DNA of 64,000 bases, taken from NCBI RefSeq assembly GCF_900078755.1, contig NZ_FKIH01000010.1. The stretch is one strand, 5' to 3'. The position numbers and the translations under genes were made by a program. Shown piece by piece: positions 1 through 8,952 of the stretch (positions within the stretch are counted from its first letter, which is position 1; every line of letters begins with the position of its first letter). The notes under the pieces are model-generated. The model was not told where the DNA came from, searched no databases, and saw only the letters and a program-made list of their open reading frames with translations. This DNA is from Ichthyocystis sparus. Lineage in GTDB: Bacteria > Pseudomonadota > Gammaproteobacteria > Burkholderiales > 2013Ark19i.

Positions 1-1
1 A

Positions 2-1279
2 AAAAGGCTCGGCAATCTTGCTTGTGAATTGGAAAACGGATTAGTCATAATCTCCAATTCTCCAGAAAAGTACAGGAATTTTCATATTGCTTACCCATAC
101 CGCCATGACAGCAACTTTTACTACCTAACAGGTTTTTCCGAGCCATCATCTGCTATATGCATAAAAATTCACCAAGGAAACATCGCTGAAACCACTCTAT
201 TCTGCTTGCCCAAAAATCCAGATGAAGAAATTTGGACAGGAGAAAGGTTAGGTATCGAAGGGGCGAAAGATAAATTCAATTTTGATAAATTTTTTCGGTA
301 TGACGTCCTGATTGATGAATTAAGCTCGATGCTGCCGGATTTTACACATATATATGCCAATTTCGGACAGAATCCAAAAGTTGATCAGTTACTGTATGAT
401 TATCAAAAAGAAAAGCACTTTAGCTCCTCCTATGATAGTTCCATTATACTTGAGGATATTCAATATCATATAGGCAAATTACGCCTTATTAAGGATAACT
501 ATGAAATACAAACAATACAAAGGGCTATTGACATTACAGAAAAAGCTCACTGCCAAGCAGCTAGATCTATCGCTCCAGGTCGTTGGGAATATGAAATAGA
601 AGCCGAGCTTATGCATGTTTTTTACAAAGAAGGTTCACGTCGTACTGCGTATGACAGCATTGTTGCCAGTGGAGATCGTGCTTGTACACTTCACTATACT
701 AATAACGATAAGCTGATACAGCTTAAAGATTTGGTTCTTATTGATGCTGGTTGCGAGTACGAAGGATATGCCTCGGATATAACTAGAACTTACCCCGCCT
801 CTGGAAAGTATGAAGGCTTATCTAAAGAAATATATGAGCTTGTTATATTGGCACAAGAGGAAGCTATTCGTGCAATCTGTCCTGGCCGTGATTTGGTAGA
901 GGTACATTTAGCCGCTATTAATACCCTTTCCCAAGGTTTAATTGATATGGGAGTTTTTAAACAGCCACTGGATGATGTGCTTTCAAAAAAATTGTATAAG
1001 AAATACTCTATACACAGTACAAGCCACACGTTAGGCGCTGATGTACATGATACAGGATTCCATGATGTAGGCCACAAGCCTAATATACTACAGTCAGGTG
1101 TTATTATAACGGTAGAACCAGGTCTGTATTTTAGAAAATCAGATGATATTTCTGATTCTTTCTGGGGAATTGGAGTTAGGATAGAGGATGATGTATTGGT
1201 TACAGATAACGGGTGCATAGTTATGAGCTCTCGTATTCCTAAATCCTGCGAAGATGTCGAGGTAATGATGAGGTCATGA
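2..1279 (+). CDS. pepP: Xaa-Pro aminopeptidase (PepP), 5' end outside window
   Basis: Metallopeptidase of the M24B family that removes an N-terminal residue preceding proline in cytoplasmic peptides. The reading frame is open to the left edge, and the residues before position 29 (ending LACELENG) still fit the family, so the TTG at 29 is probably not the start and only about the first 10-20 residues are missing. The N-terminal domain has the PYRHDSNFYYLTGF signature. The pita-bread domain has all five expected metal ligands: two Asp in LIDAGCEYEGYASDITRTY, His in HSTSHTLGADVHDTG, Glu in TVEPGLYF and Glu in GVRIEDDV. It ends in an ATGA overlap with the next gene, so the two are probably co-translated. 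pepP-ubiH adjacency is common in beta- and gammaproteobacteria. Confidence 0.93.
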   Translation, partial: KRLGNLACELENGLVIISNSPEKYRNFHIAYPYRHDSNFYYLTGFSEPSSAICIKIHQGNIAETTLFCLPKNPDEEIWTGERLGIEGAKDKFNFDKFFRYDVLIDELSSMLPDFTHIYANFGQNPKVDQLLYDYQKEKHFSSSYDSSIILEDIQYHIGKLRLIKDNYEIQTIQRAIDITEKAHCQAARSIAPGRWEYEIEAELMHVFYKEGSRRTAYDSIVASGDRACTLHYTNNDKLIQLKDLVLIDAGCEYEGYASDITRTYPASGKYEGLSKEIYELVILAQEEAIRAICPGRDLVEVHLAAINTLSQGLIDMGVFKQPLDDVLSKKLYKKYSIHSTSHTLGADVHDTGFHDVGHKPNILQSGVIITVEPGLYFRKSDDISDSFWGIGVRIEDDVLVTDNGCIVMSSRIPKSCEDVEVMMRS

Positions 1280-2415
1280 CTGATTTTTATCCTTTTATAA
1301 TAGTTGGTGCTGGACCAGTGGGTTTAACGCTCATGAGCGCATTGAGCAGAGCCAATTTTTCTCCTGTTCTTTTCGGTACGGACGACCTTCCTTCCTCCAA
1401 AGATGCTAGATGCATTGTTTTGATGCTAGAAAACGCAAAATACCTGTGCTCACAGGGCCTACTATCACTTGATGATCTTAGCCCTATTGATCGGACCGAC
1501 ATCTTTCATGCATCAGGGTTTTCAAAATTAACTGTTCGCGCATCCGACTACAACGAGCACCATCTAGCCTACTGTGTGGACTATACTAAGCTTTTTTCTC
1601 TTATGAGAGTAAATTCTTTACAAAACAGTTATTCTCAAAATATTTTTTTGGGTATGCGCTATATCAGTCATGAAGTATGTAGCGAGTATGTTAATGTTTT
1701 GTTTGAAAGAAAGGATGGCTCAATTTACAATTGCCGATCATCACATTTGGTCGTAACATGCCCACTGAAGTCTAATTTTTTAAATGCGACCTCCAGTGTT
1801 AAGCACTATGCCGCCTTAGGTACAATTTCTCTTCCTTGCGCTACACCGAGGTGCGCATATGAAATTTTAGGGAAATTTTCTGTTACGGCGTTGTTGCCCC
1901 AAGATAATCATGAGTGGAGATTTATAGAAATGCTAACTGACAGCTCGCTTTTGTCTACGTCTTCCGTTTCTAATCGCTTGCGTTTTTCAGTGGCTTCCCA
2001 TCTGGGTTATATTGGTAATATTGAACACGTGGTCTCATCAGAGATACCAGTTTTTTTTAGGTTAAACTTTACTCAGGAAAATAGAGTACTATTTATGGGA
2101 AGTTCTGCCCAAGCGCTGCATCCGATAGGTGCTCGTGGAATTAATTTTTCACTCTCTAATGTTCGCTCTTTGGTCAATTGTATGAGACAATCTGCTACCA
2201 GTGGCCAAGGATCTGCATTGATGGCATTTTCCTGCTACGAGAAAGAGTGCTACTGCAAACGTAAAATGTTGTGGTACTCAACGGATTCACTGTCTAGATA
2301 TCTTACACATCGTCGGGCGCTGTTTTCACTTCTAGAAGATTGTGGGCTGTTTGTTTTTAACGGAAGCAAGATACTTAAATCTGTTTTGCGGCGAATTATT
2401 TATTCGTCGTGCTAG
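1276..2415 (+). CDS. ubiH: UbiH-like FAD-dependent ubiquinone hydroxylase
   Basis: Flavoprotein monooxygenase of the UbiH/VisC/Coq6 family, expected to hydroxylate the benzoquinone ring during ubiquinone synthesis at the inner membrane. The N-terminus has the dinucleotide-binding fold with IIVGAGPVGLTLMSAL. Near residue 275-295 is the second FAD signature, GSSAQALHPIGARGINFSL, corresponding to the NAAQTLHPIAGQG motif of UbiH. The usual GQG is ARG here, and the middle of the protein is quite divergent. The length of 379 residues is slightly short for the family. It overlaps the pepP stop by 4 bases. In many betaproteobacteria dusB follows; here a gap of about 100 bases leads directly to fis. 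UbiF or VisC cannot be excluded, but the context favours UbiH. Confidence 0.82.
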   Translation: MTDFYPFIIVGAGPVGLTLMSALSRANFSPVLFGTDDLPSSKDARCIVLMLENAKYLCSQGLLSLDDLSPIDRTDIFHASGFSKLTVRASDYNEHHLAYCVDYTKLFSLMRVNSLQNSYSQNIFLGMRYISHEVCSEYVNVLFERKDGSIYNCRSSHLVVTCPLKSNFLNATSSVKHYAALGTISLPCATPRCAYEILGKFSVTALLPQDNHEWRFIEMLTDSSLLSTSSVSNRLRFSVASHLGYIGNIEHVVSSEIPVFFRLNFTQENRVLFMGSSAQALHPIGARGINFSLSNVRSLVNCMRQSATSGQGSALMAFSCYEKECYCKRKMLWYSTDSLSRYLTHRRALFSLLEDCGLFVFNGSKILKSVLRRIIYSSC

Positions 2416-2517
2416 CTTTCCTGTTTCTAAAAAAGGTTTTATTGTGCTTCTATGCGTCTATATGCCCGATTGTAGTGTGATAGATTTGTGTAGGTCTTTT
2501 ATTTTTTTGGAGGGGGT

Positions 2518-2772
2518 ATGACTCAAGATAGTGATGATTTAGTGGAATGCCTGCGTAAGAGAATATATAGATATTTCGATGATTTGGACGGTGCCAAACC
2601 TCATCAGGTATATAGCATGGTTATCCATGCTGTTGAACGTCCATTGATTGAGATCATACTTGACAAAACTCGTGGTAACCAAACCCAGGCTGCCTCAATT
2701 TTGGGTATTGATCGTAATACTCTTAGGAAGAAAATTAATCTTTACAAAATAACAGCAGATAGTGGTAAATAG
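2518..2772 (+). CDS. fis: DNA-binding protein Fis
   Basis: Small nucleoid-associated protein (84 residues) that bends DNA and modulates rRNA, tRNA and recombination genes. The C-terminal helix-turn-helix is very clear: TRGNQTQAASILGIDRNTLRKKI matches the Fis consensus except for a few residues. The N-terminal half is shorter and more divergent than in enterobacteria, as is usual in betaproteobacteria. A strong purine-rich ribosome binding site (GGAGGGGG, 2509-2516) sits immediately before the ATG. purH follows after 56 bases, which is the betaproteobacterial fis-purH order. Confidence 0.94.
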   Translation: MTQDSDDLVECLRKRIYRYFDDLDGAKPHQVYSMVIHAVERPLIEIILDKTRGNQTQAASILGIDRNTLRKKINLYKITADSGK

Positions 2773-2828
2773 TGCTGCTTTATTTTTTGCTAGGATTTTT
2801 GCATGTGTAATGTTTTGTAGCGTGTTAT

Positions 2829-4424
2829 ATGGAAAAAAATATTATTTCTCTCACCGTTTTGTTAAGTGTATCTGATAAGTCTGGTATTGTTTCTTTTGCG
2901 AAGGCTATGTTGGAGCGTGCTAACGCTAAACTGGTTTCTTCTTCTGGTACTGCTGCTCTTCTTTCTCAAAATAACCTTAAATCAGAAACAGTGGAAGATT
3001 GGACAGGGTTCCCAGAAATTTTAGATGGCCGTTTTAAAACCCTTCATCCGAAAATACATGCCGCTATATTGGCTAAGTCCAATAGAGATGATCACTCTCG
3101 TGATTTATCCATGCACGGTATTTCTGCCATTAACGTTGTTGTTGTTAATCTTTATCCATTTAAAGAAGTATTATTAGAACATTCTTCTGACCATGAAAAA
3201 CTTATAGAGAATATAGACATTGGTGGAGCAACACTCTTGCGTTCTGCTGCCAAGAATTATGAGGATGTTTTGGTTCTCGTTGATCCAGCAGACTATGATC
3301 GGGCTTTAGAGCAGTTACTTAAGGAAGGTGGTGTGGATTATTCATTTCGCCTTGAAATGGCAACAAAAGCCTTTAGGCTTATTGCTGATTATGATCACGC
3401 TATATCAGCGTACTTTATTGATTATTTTCAAAAGAGTTTTCCTTCTCACAGGTCCTCTTGCCAATTTGAGTTTGAGCCACATTTATTCCTCTCTTTGCGT
3501 AAAGCGCAAGATTTACGGTATGGAGAAAACGCACATCAAAGAGCTGCACTTTATTTTGATTCTTCTCTCAAAGAGGGGGGGGTAGCACATTCATCCCTTT
3601 TGCAAGGTAAAGATCTTTCCTACAATAATTTAGTTGATGCCGATGCTGCTTGGTCTTGTGTTTCTTCATTCAAGGAGACAGCATGTGTTATAGTAAAGCA
3701 CGCAATTCCTTGTGGTTTGGCTTTAGGTGACGCTGCCCTTGAGGCATACAAGAAAGCATTCCGTGGTGATTCTTTATCTGCTTTTGGTGGGATAGTGGCT
3801 TTTAATCGTGAAGTTGATGAATCAACTGCGGTTGAGATACTGAATGTCTTTGTTGAAGTAGTTGTTGCGCCAAGCTTTACTAGCGCCGCTAAGCGGGCGC
3901 TGGCCAGCAAACCTAACGTTCGTGTGTTGATTCCTATGCCACCTTCATCAGATGACTTGTATGAGATGAAGCACATCAGTTCCGGGTCGTTTATACTTCA
4001 AGAGCGTAATTTTCGTCAAATAACTTTTAATGAATGTCGCGTAGTTACTGATAAACACCCCACTAAATTACAGCAAAGGGACCTTTTGTTTGCTTGGGAA
4101 GCGGTCAAGCACCTCAAGTCAAATGCTGTTATATTCTGTGCAAATAGCATGTCTTTGGGAATTGGTGCGGCTCAGATGAGCCGTATTGATGCAGTTGATC
4201 TTGCCATTTCAAAGGCTGCTAATCGTAACCTGAACTTAGCTGGGTCGGTTATAGCATCAGATGCCTTTTTCCCCTTTCCAGATAGCCTAGAACGTATAGC
4301 TACGACTGGTGCTGTAGCAATAATACAGCCTGGAGGCTCTGTTCGTGATCAAGAGGTAATTGATAAAGCAAATAATTGCGGCCTGGTGATGATTTTCACT
4401 GGCGTTCGTTACTTTCGCCATTAG
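2829..4424 (+). CDS. purH: Bifunctional AICAR formyltransferase / IMP cyclohydrolase PurH
   Basis: Catalyses the last two steps of de novo IMP synthesis in the cytoplasm. The N-terminal cyclohydrolase domain (about residues 1-200) shows VSDKSGI, SSGTAALL, DGRFKTLHPKIHAAIL and ENIDIGGATLLRSAAKN. The C-terminal formyltransferase domain shows DLSYNNLVDADAAW, CVIVKHAIPCGLA and LSAFGGIVAFN. The catalytic Lys-His pair is present; the usual Asn after KHA is Ile, a position that also varies in eukaryotic PurH. The length of 531 residues is normal. purD follows after 67 bases, whereas many betaproteobacteria have ruvC here. Confidence 0.97.
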   Translation: MEKNIISLTVLLSVSDKSGIVSFAKAMLERANAKLVSSSGTAALLSQNNLKSETVEDWTGFPEILDGRFKTLHPKIHAAILAKSNRDDHSRDLSMHGISAINVVVVNLYPFKEVLLEHSSDHEKLIENIDIGGATLLRSAAKNYEDVLVLVDPADYDRALEQLLKEGGVDYSFRLEMATKAFRLIADYDHAISAYFIDYFQKSFPSHRSSCQFEFEPHLFLSLRKAQDLRYGENAHQRAALYFDSSLKEGGVAHSSLLQGKDLSYNNLVDADAAWSCVSSFKETACVIVKHAIPCGLALGDAALEAYKKAFRGDSLSAFGGIVAFNREVDESTAVEILNVFVEVVVAPSFTSAAKRALASKPNVRVLIPMPPSSDDLYEMKHISSGSFILQERNFRQITFNECRVVTDKHPTKLQQRDLLFAWEAVKHLKSNAVIFCANSMSLGIGAAQMSRIDAVDLAISKAANRNLNLAGSVIASDAFFPFPDSLERIATTGAVAIIQPGGSVRDQEVIDKANNCGLVMIFTGVRYFRH

Positions 4425-4491
4425 GATTAATTAGCTTTTTATTCATCTACTTGATTATTACTACTGAATATACATAGAGAGAATAGGTTTT

Positions 4492-5778
4492 ATGAGAATT
4501 TTAGTCGTTGGGTCCGGCGGTCGGGAGCATGCTATGGCATGGCGCCTTTCCTATGGAGCTCGTGTTAGCAAGATCTATGTAGCACCAGGTAACGCTGGTA
4601 CCGCTTCCGAGGAGGCTATGGAAAATGTTCCCATAGCAGCAACTGATATTGAGTCACTAGCGGATTTTGCTAAATTGCACGAAGTAGATTACACAATTGT
4701 TGGTGGAGAGCAACCACTAGAACTTGGAATAGTGGATTTATTTAGAAGCCGTGGTATTCCTATTATTGGGCCTATGAAAGATGTTGCTCAGATGGAAACT
4801 TCCAAGATATTTGCTAAAGAATTTATGACGCGCCATTCTATTCCTACCGCAAAATATTCATGGTTTGACAGTTCAGATGCAGCTCGGGTACATATAGATA
4901 GCTTATCGTATGATTATGTTATTAAGGCCGACGGGTTAGCTGCTGGCAAAGGAGTATTCTTACCATCCTCAAAGGACGAAGCTTACAAAGTTGTAGATAG
5001 TCTTATCAATGAGCGCTCTCTGGGAAATTCAGGGGCATCTATTATTGTGGAAGAGCGTTTAAATGGTACCGAAATAAGTTTTATGGTGCTAACTGACGGA
5101 AAAAACATTGAAACCTTTGCTACTAGTAGAGACTATAAGCGCCTTCGAACTGGTGATTTGGGACCTAATACCGGTGGAATGGGAGCCACTTCTCCTGTAC
5201 CCTCAATTACACCTGAGCTATACGCTAGAATAATGCGTGAAATTGTTAGGCCAACGATAAAAGGAGTTCTTACTGATCAAGGAGTGCCGTATACCGGGTT
5301 TTTATATTTTGGGATCATGCTCTCGTCAGATGGCTCCTTGTTCCTGCTTGAATATAATTGTCGTTTGGGCGATCCTGAAACCCAAGTTTTAATGATGAGA
5401 TTAAAATCAGATTTTAGTGAGTTACTTTTTTCCGCTGCTCATCAAAAAATGGAATCTTACCCAGACATAGAATGGGACACACGCTATGCCCTTGTTGTTG
5501 TTATTGCTTCTGAGGGATATCCTTCGAATCCTGTGGTTGGACGTCCTATTCTATCTTTGCCAGATAATACTGCCACCTTTAAGTTGTTTCATTCTGGTAC
5601 GACATATGAAAATGGCTGCCTTTTAACATCCGGTGGGAGAGTTTTTGGTATAACAGTCCTGGGGGAGACGGCACGTATTGCTCGCAAGAATGCATATGAT
5701 ATGATTCCCTCTATATCATTTAAAGGAATGCAGTATAGGTCTGACATAGGGTATAAGTGCATCAAAGACCATTCTTAG
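4492..5778 (+). CDS. purD: Phosphoribosylamine-glycine ligase PurD (GARS)
   Basis: ATP-grasp ligase for the second step of purine synthesis, joining glycine to 5-phosphoribosylamine. The N-terminal motif is VVGSGGREHAMAWRLS, followed by GGEQPLELGIVDLFRSRGI. The ATP-grasp core has YVIKADGLAAGKGVFLP, the signature GDLGPNTGGMGATSP and the metal site EYNCRLGDPETQ. Arg-Leu replaces the more usual Arg-Phe in the last motif, which looks harmless. It is 428 residues long, normal for the family. It sits beside purH, so both enzymes of this pathway in the window are probably expressed together. Confidence 0.97.
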   Translation: MRILVVGSGGREHAMAWRLSYGARVSKIYVAPGNAGTASEEAMENVPIAATDIESLADFAKLHEVDYTIVGGEQPLELGIVDLFRSRGIPIIGPMKDVAQMETSKIFAKEFMTRHSIPTAKYSWFDSSDAARVHIDSLSYDYVIKADGLAAGKGVFLPSSKDEAYKVVDSLINERSLGNSGASIIVEERLNGTEISFMVLTDGKNIETFATSRDYKRLRTGDLGPNTGGMGATSPVPSITPELYARIMREIVRPTIKGVLTDQGVPYTGFLYFGIMLSSDGSLFLLEYNCRLGDPETQVLMMRLKSDFSELLFSAAHQKMESYPDIEWDTRYALVVVIASEGYPSNPVVGRPILSLPDNTATFKLFHSGTTYENGCLLTSGGRVFGITVLGETARIARKNAYDMIPSISFKGMQYRSDIGYKCIKDHS

Positions 5779-5850
5779 CGTCTTTATTTTTAATATTATC
5801 CTAACCAGGACTACAATTTAACGTTTATATGTGTTTGGATATGGTTTCTT

Positions 5851-6498
5851 ATGCGTAGACTTATTTCTTGGATTGCCCCTGAAGGTCGGTATCTCGTTGC
5901 CGGGTTTGTTGTTTTGGCATTTACGGTTCATGTATTCCTGGGATTAGTTTTTTCCTGGTTCTTTATTCTGCTTGTGCTTTTTGTAATTCAGTTCTTCCGT
6001 GATCCCCAAAGGCCGGTAGGAAATCCCGATCCTAGCTTAGTTATGTCAGCTGCAGATGGTAGAATTGTTAGTGTTACCCAAACCGAGGACCCGTACCTTA
6101 AGAGACCATCAATTAAGATCAGTGTTTTTATGAATGTCTTCAACGTTCACAGCAACCGTATACCAATTTCTGGTCTTATTTGCAATAAGTGGTACACTCC
6201 TGGAAAATTTTTGCATGCATCTTTGGATAAGTCCTCTGATAATAATGAGAGATGTGCTCTGTGGTTAAAAACAAACAGGGGAGTAGATGTGGTATGTGTT
6301 CAAATAGCTGGACTCATTGCTAGAAGGATACTCTGTTATGTTGATTCTTCTCAGACGGTGGAAATTGGTCAAAGATACGGCTTTATTCGCTTTGGTTCCA
6401 GACTAGATATTTATCTTCCTGTGGAGTCTCGTGTATTGGTTTCTTTGGGAGATAAAGTTAAAGCAGCTACGACGGCCTTGTGTGAGCTGCCAGAATAG
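5851..6498 (+). CDS. psd: Phosphatidylserine decarboxylase proenzyme, short type
   Basis: Makes phosphatidylethanolamine from phosphatidylserine at the inner membrane. The protein has the short (215 residue) architecture of the PSD-A group rather than the enterobacterial form. It has hydrophobic segments at about residues 14-48, then FFRDPQRPVG and the conserved MNVFNVHSNRIP. The self-cleavage motif is RFGSRLDIYLP; Ser183 in FGS would become the pyruvoyl group. pssA, which makes its substrate, follows 30 bases downstream, the standard betaproteobacterial pairing. Confidence 0.95.
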   Translation: MRRLISWIAPEGRYLVAGFVVLAFTVHVFLGLVFSWFFILLVLFVIQFFRDPQRPVGNPDPSLVMSAADGRIVSVTQTEDPYLKRPSIKISVFMNVFNVHSNRIPISGLICNKWYTPGKFLHASLDKSSDNNERCALWLKTNRGVDVVCVQIAGLIARRILCYVDSSQTVEIGQRYGFIRFGSRLDIYLPVESRVLVSLGDKVKAATTALCELPE

Positions 6499-6528
6499 AG
6501 GTTCTTTTTGAGGAGTTAAAGTATCCTT

Positions 6529-7344
6529 ATGTATAAGAGGGCTTTTGAGCTGCGTTCTGCTAGGCGCAATCTAAAAAAAAAGACGGTGTATTTATTACCA
6601 AATTTATTAACTACTGTGGCATTATTTTGTGGTTTTTTCGCTATAATACGTGCTATGGATGGTGATTTTCGTAGTGCCGCTTTGGCAATATTTTTTTCCA
6701 CCATATTTGATAACTTAGATGGAAGAATTGCCAGGCTTACTCATACTCAAAGTTCGTTTGGTGCAGAGTATGATAGCTTGTCCGACATGATTTGTTTTGG
6801 GGCAGCGCCATCACTGATTATGTACGAATGGTCGCTGAAGTTGATGGGCCGTCCTGGTTGGGCAGCTGCGTTTATTTATTGCGTAACTGCAGCACTGCGG
6901 TTAGCTCGTTTTAATGTCTCTCTAGACTGTGAGGATGAGCCAAAGACTCATTTTCTGGGCCTACCAAGCCCAGTAGCTGCTATGCTACTAGTGAGTTACG
7001 TGACAGTTATAAGAAATCACAATCCCGCCATTTCTCCGTTTTTTTTGGCTATGATTTCGTGGTTTCTTACCGTTAGTGTTGGTCTTATGATGATCTCCAA
7101 TATCCCATTTTATAGTGGGAAAAACATTAATTTTAGAAAAAGCGTCCCGTTTTCCAGGGTTGTTTGGGTGGTGCTAGCTATAGTAGCTTTGTCCCAATCA
7201 TTAATTGATATTTTTGATATGCTGTTCGTTATCTCTGTACTATACCTTTTGTGGGGATTTATAAGGTCATTTATTGCTCGATTCAGAAAAAACGACCCAA
7301 CTACTGATGAGCGTGTGGTGGATGAGGATAATTGTAATTCGTAG
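6529..7344 (+). CDS. pssA: CDP-diacylglycerol-serine O-phosphatidyltransferase PssA
   Basis: Integral membrane enzyme that makes phosphatidylserine from CDP-diacylglycerol and serine. It contains the complete CDP-alcohol phosphotransferase motif: Asp64-Gly65, Ala68-Arg69, Gly78, Asp82 and Asp86 (DGRIARLTHTQSSFGAEYDS, then LSD). Several hydrophobic segments flank it (for example residues 22-40, 110-130, 143-160, 165-190 and 205-245). The 271-residue length and the N-terminal KKKTVYLLPNLLTT fit the bacterial type II family. It forms an operon with psd. Confidence 0.95.
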   Translation: MYKRAFELRSARRNLKKKTVYLLPNLLTTVALFCGFFAIIRAMDGDFRSAALAIFFSTIFDNLDGRIARLTHTQSSFGAEYDSLSDMICFGAAPSLIMYEWSLKLMGRPGWAAAFIYCVTAALRLARFNVSLDCEDEPKTHFLGLPSPVAAMLLVSYVTVIRNHNPAISPFFLAMISWFLTVSVGLMMISNIPFYSGKNINFRKSVPFSRVVWVVLAIVALSQSLIDIFDMLFVISVLYLLWGFIRSFIARFRKNDPTTDERVVDEDNCNS

Positions 7345-7401
7345 AAACTCATTTGATAAATTTTTCCAAATTGCAAGACTTTGTTAAGGAGGGCATGTTT
7401 T

Positions 7402-8847
7402 ATGTCACGGCTTGTTAAGATATTTTTTTCTTACCTGTTTGTCGGGTGTTTGGGTGCTGCTATAGCCATCGCCGCCATCAGGTCCTACCCCTCGTATGCC
7501 AATAGTAAATATTTTAAATCTATTAATATACGTAGTGCATCACCAAATTGTTCCAAATGTTTGGCAAACAATACTTCTTATTTTTCGAAAATCCTAGACT
7601 CTGCACGCAAATCTGTGGTTCATGTCCGTGTTACTCACAAACCAGATTTTTTTAGGTGGGGAGTTGATGATATAACTCGCGATTTAGATTCTTGGTTTGG
7701 GCAATTAGATGATTCACTTAGAATTAATGTCCGTCAAGTGCAGGGTATTCACTCTTTTTACGAAGGTTCAGGGGCAATTTTTTCAAGTGATGGCTATATA
7801 CTGACCTCTGCCTATTTACTGTATGGAGTAGAGAGAGTTCAGGTTACAACTTACGATAACAAGGTTTATGAAGCTCAGGTAATTGGTATTGATCGTAATA
7901 GTGGACTAGCATTGCTTAAAATTTCTCCTGAAGAAAAGCTGTTTCCAGCGAAGCTAGCTAATATGGACGGAGTAGCAATTGGTCAGTGGGTAATTTCTCT
8001 TGGCTATGACGATTCTTTGTCCCATGGTGTTATTCGCTACTATATCCCGCATCATTTTATAATGACAGATCTATCACTTACAGTTAAAAGTATTGGTGGC
8101 CTTTTGCTGGATATGAATGGTAATCTTCTGGGATTAAATACCCCACATGTTGATTTTTCTAGTAATTTTTCCTTAGTTATTCCTTCTGATTATGCTTCTA
8201 GAATAGTTTTGGAATTGAAGAAAAAGGGCTTCATTAAACCAACATATCTGGGTGTGGTGGCACAAAATTTGTCTCCTGATTTAGCCGCTTCTTTTAAATT
8301 AAAGCCAAATTCTTGTGTTCTAGTTTCTCAAGTTATGGCTGGATCACCAGCATTAAGCGCTGGTATTACATCAGGTGACTGTATTTCCCATTTTGAAAAT
8401 ACCCCTGTCACTTCTGCCGGCACCTTATATTCACTTATTACTACGCATGATAATACTAAGCCAGCAACTATAGTACTCTGGCGCGATGGCTCTCAACAAA
8501 AAATTATTGTTGAATGGAATAATAGGAAAATTTCTGCCAATATTCCTCCCTTCCATTTTTATGAGCCCATGGGAATTTATTTGAGGGAGATGTTGCCATC
8601 CGAACTTGATGATGCCCATACTAAAGCTGGATTGCTTATTGGTAATATTATTAATACCGGTACAGCATACAAAGTAGGATTGCGTTCAGGCGATATTCTT
8701 GTTGCTATGAATGGAAAACCACTTAAGGAGTTGTCGCAGTTTGACGAAATGATTAATTCTCCAGTTAAGTCGGCGGCTTTTCTAATACAGCGCGATTCTG
8801 ATAGGGCCTTTGTTGCAATTGAGAAAGCAGAATCAGCTAAAAAATAA
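7402..8847 (+). CDS. HtrA/DegP-like periplasmic protein with a dead protease domain
   Basis: Start chosen at ATG 7402, which has AAGGAGG (7386-7392) at the right distance; the frame is open to a TTG at 7381. An N-terminal signal sequence or anchor (residues 1-33) is followed by a chymotrypsin-like domain and two PDZ domains (about residues 285-375 and 395-480). The fold landmarks of DegP/MucD are clear, but the catalytic residues are gone. GYILTSAYLL corresponds to GYVVTNNHVV (His to Tyr138). DRNSGLALLKI corresponds to DPRSDIALIQI (Asp to Gly168). TVKSIGGLLL corresponds to NRGNSGGALV (Ser to Ile231). It is therefore inferred to be a non-proteolytic chaperone or scaffold in the periplasm. The reading frame is intact and the PDZ domains look well kept, which argues against simple decay. 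Confidence 0.88.
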   Translation: MSRLVKIFFSYLFVGCLGAAIAIAAIRSYPSYANSKYFKSINIRSASPNCSKCLANNTSYFSKILDSARKSVVHVRVTHKPDFFRWGVDDITRDLDSWFGQLDDSLRINVRQVQGIHSFYEGSGAIFSSDGYILTSAYLLYGVERVQVTTYDNKVYEAQVIGIDRNSGLALLKISPEEKLFPAKLANMDGVAIGQWVISLGYDDSLSHGVIRYYIPHHFIMTDLSLTVKSIGGLLLDMNGNLLGLNTPHVDFSSNFSLVIPSDYASRIVLELKKKGFIKPTYLGVVAQNLSPDLAASFKLKPNSCVLVSQVMAGSPALSAGITSGDCISHFENTPVTSAGTLYSLITTHDNTKPATIVLWRDGSQQKIIVEWNNRKISANIPPFHFYEPMGIYLREMLPSELDDAHTKAGLLIGNIINTGTAYKVGLRSGDILVAMNGKPLKELSQFDEMINSPVKSAAFLIQRDSDRAFVAIEKAESAKK

Positions 8848-8860
8848 CTACGTTCTTAGC

Positions 8861-8915
8861 GCAGGGTGTTTTAGTCTATTATTCTAAAATGCCCTGCTTT
8901 AGTCTCTGGGTTTGT
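8861..8915 (+). terminator. Rho-independent terminator after the DegP-like gene
   Basis: Left arm 8861-8874 (GCAGGGTGTTTTAG) pairs with right arm 8884-8897 (CTAAAATGCCCTGC) over 14 positions, two of them G-U pairs, with a 9-base loop. A T-rich tract including nine consecutive T follows shortly after. It lies between the DegP-like gene and alaS. Confidence 0.8.
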
Positions 8916-8952
8916 TTTTTTTTGTTGTCGGTTTCTCTGGAGACGTGACTGA

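Noticed and set aside
29..31. TTG as the start of pepP
   Set aside because: The frame is open to the window edge and the upstream residues still fit the family, so the gene probably starts outside the window.
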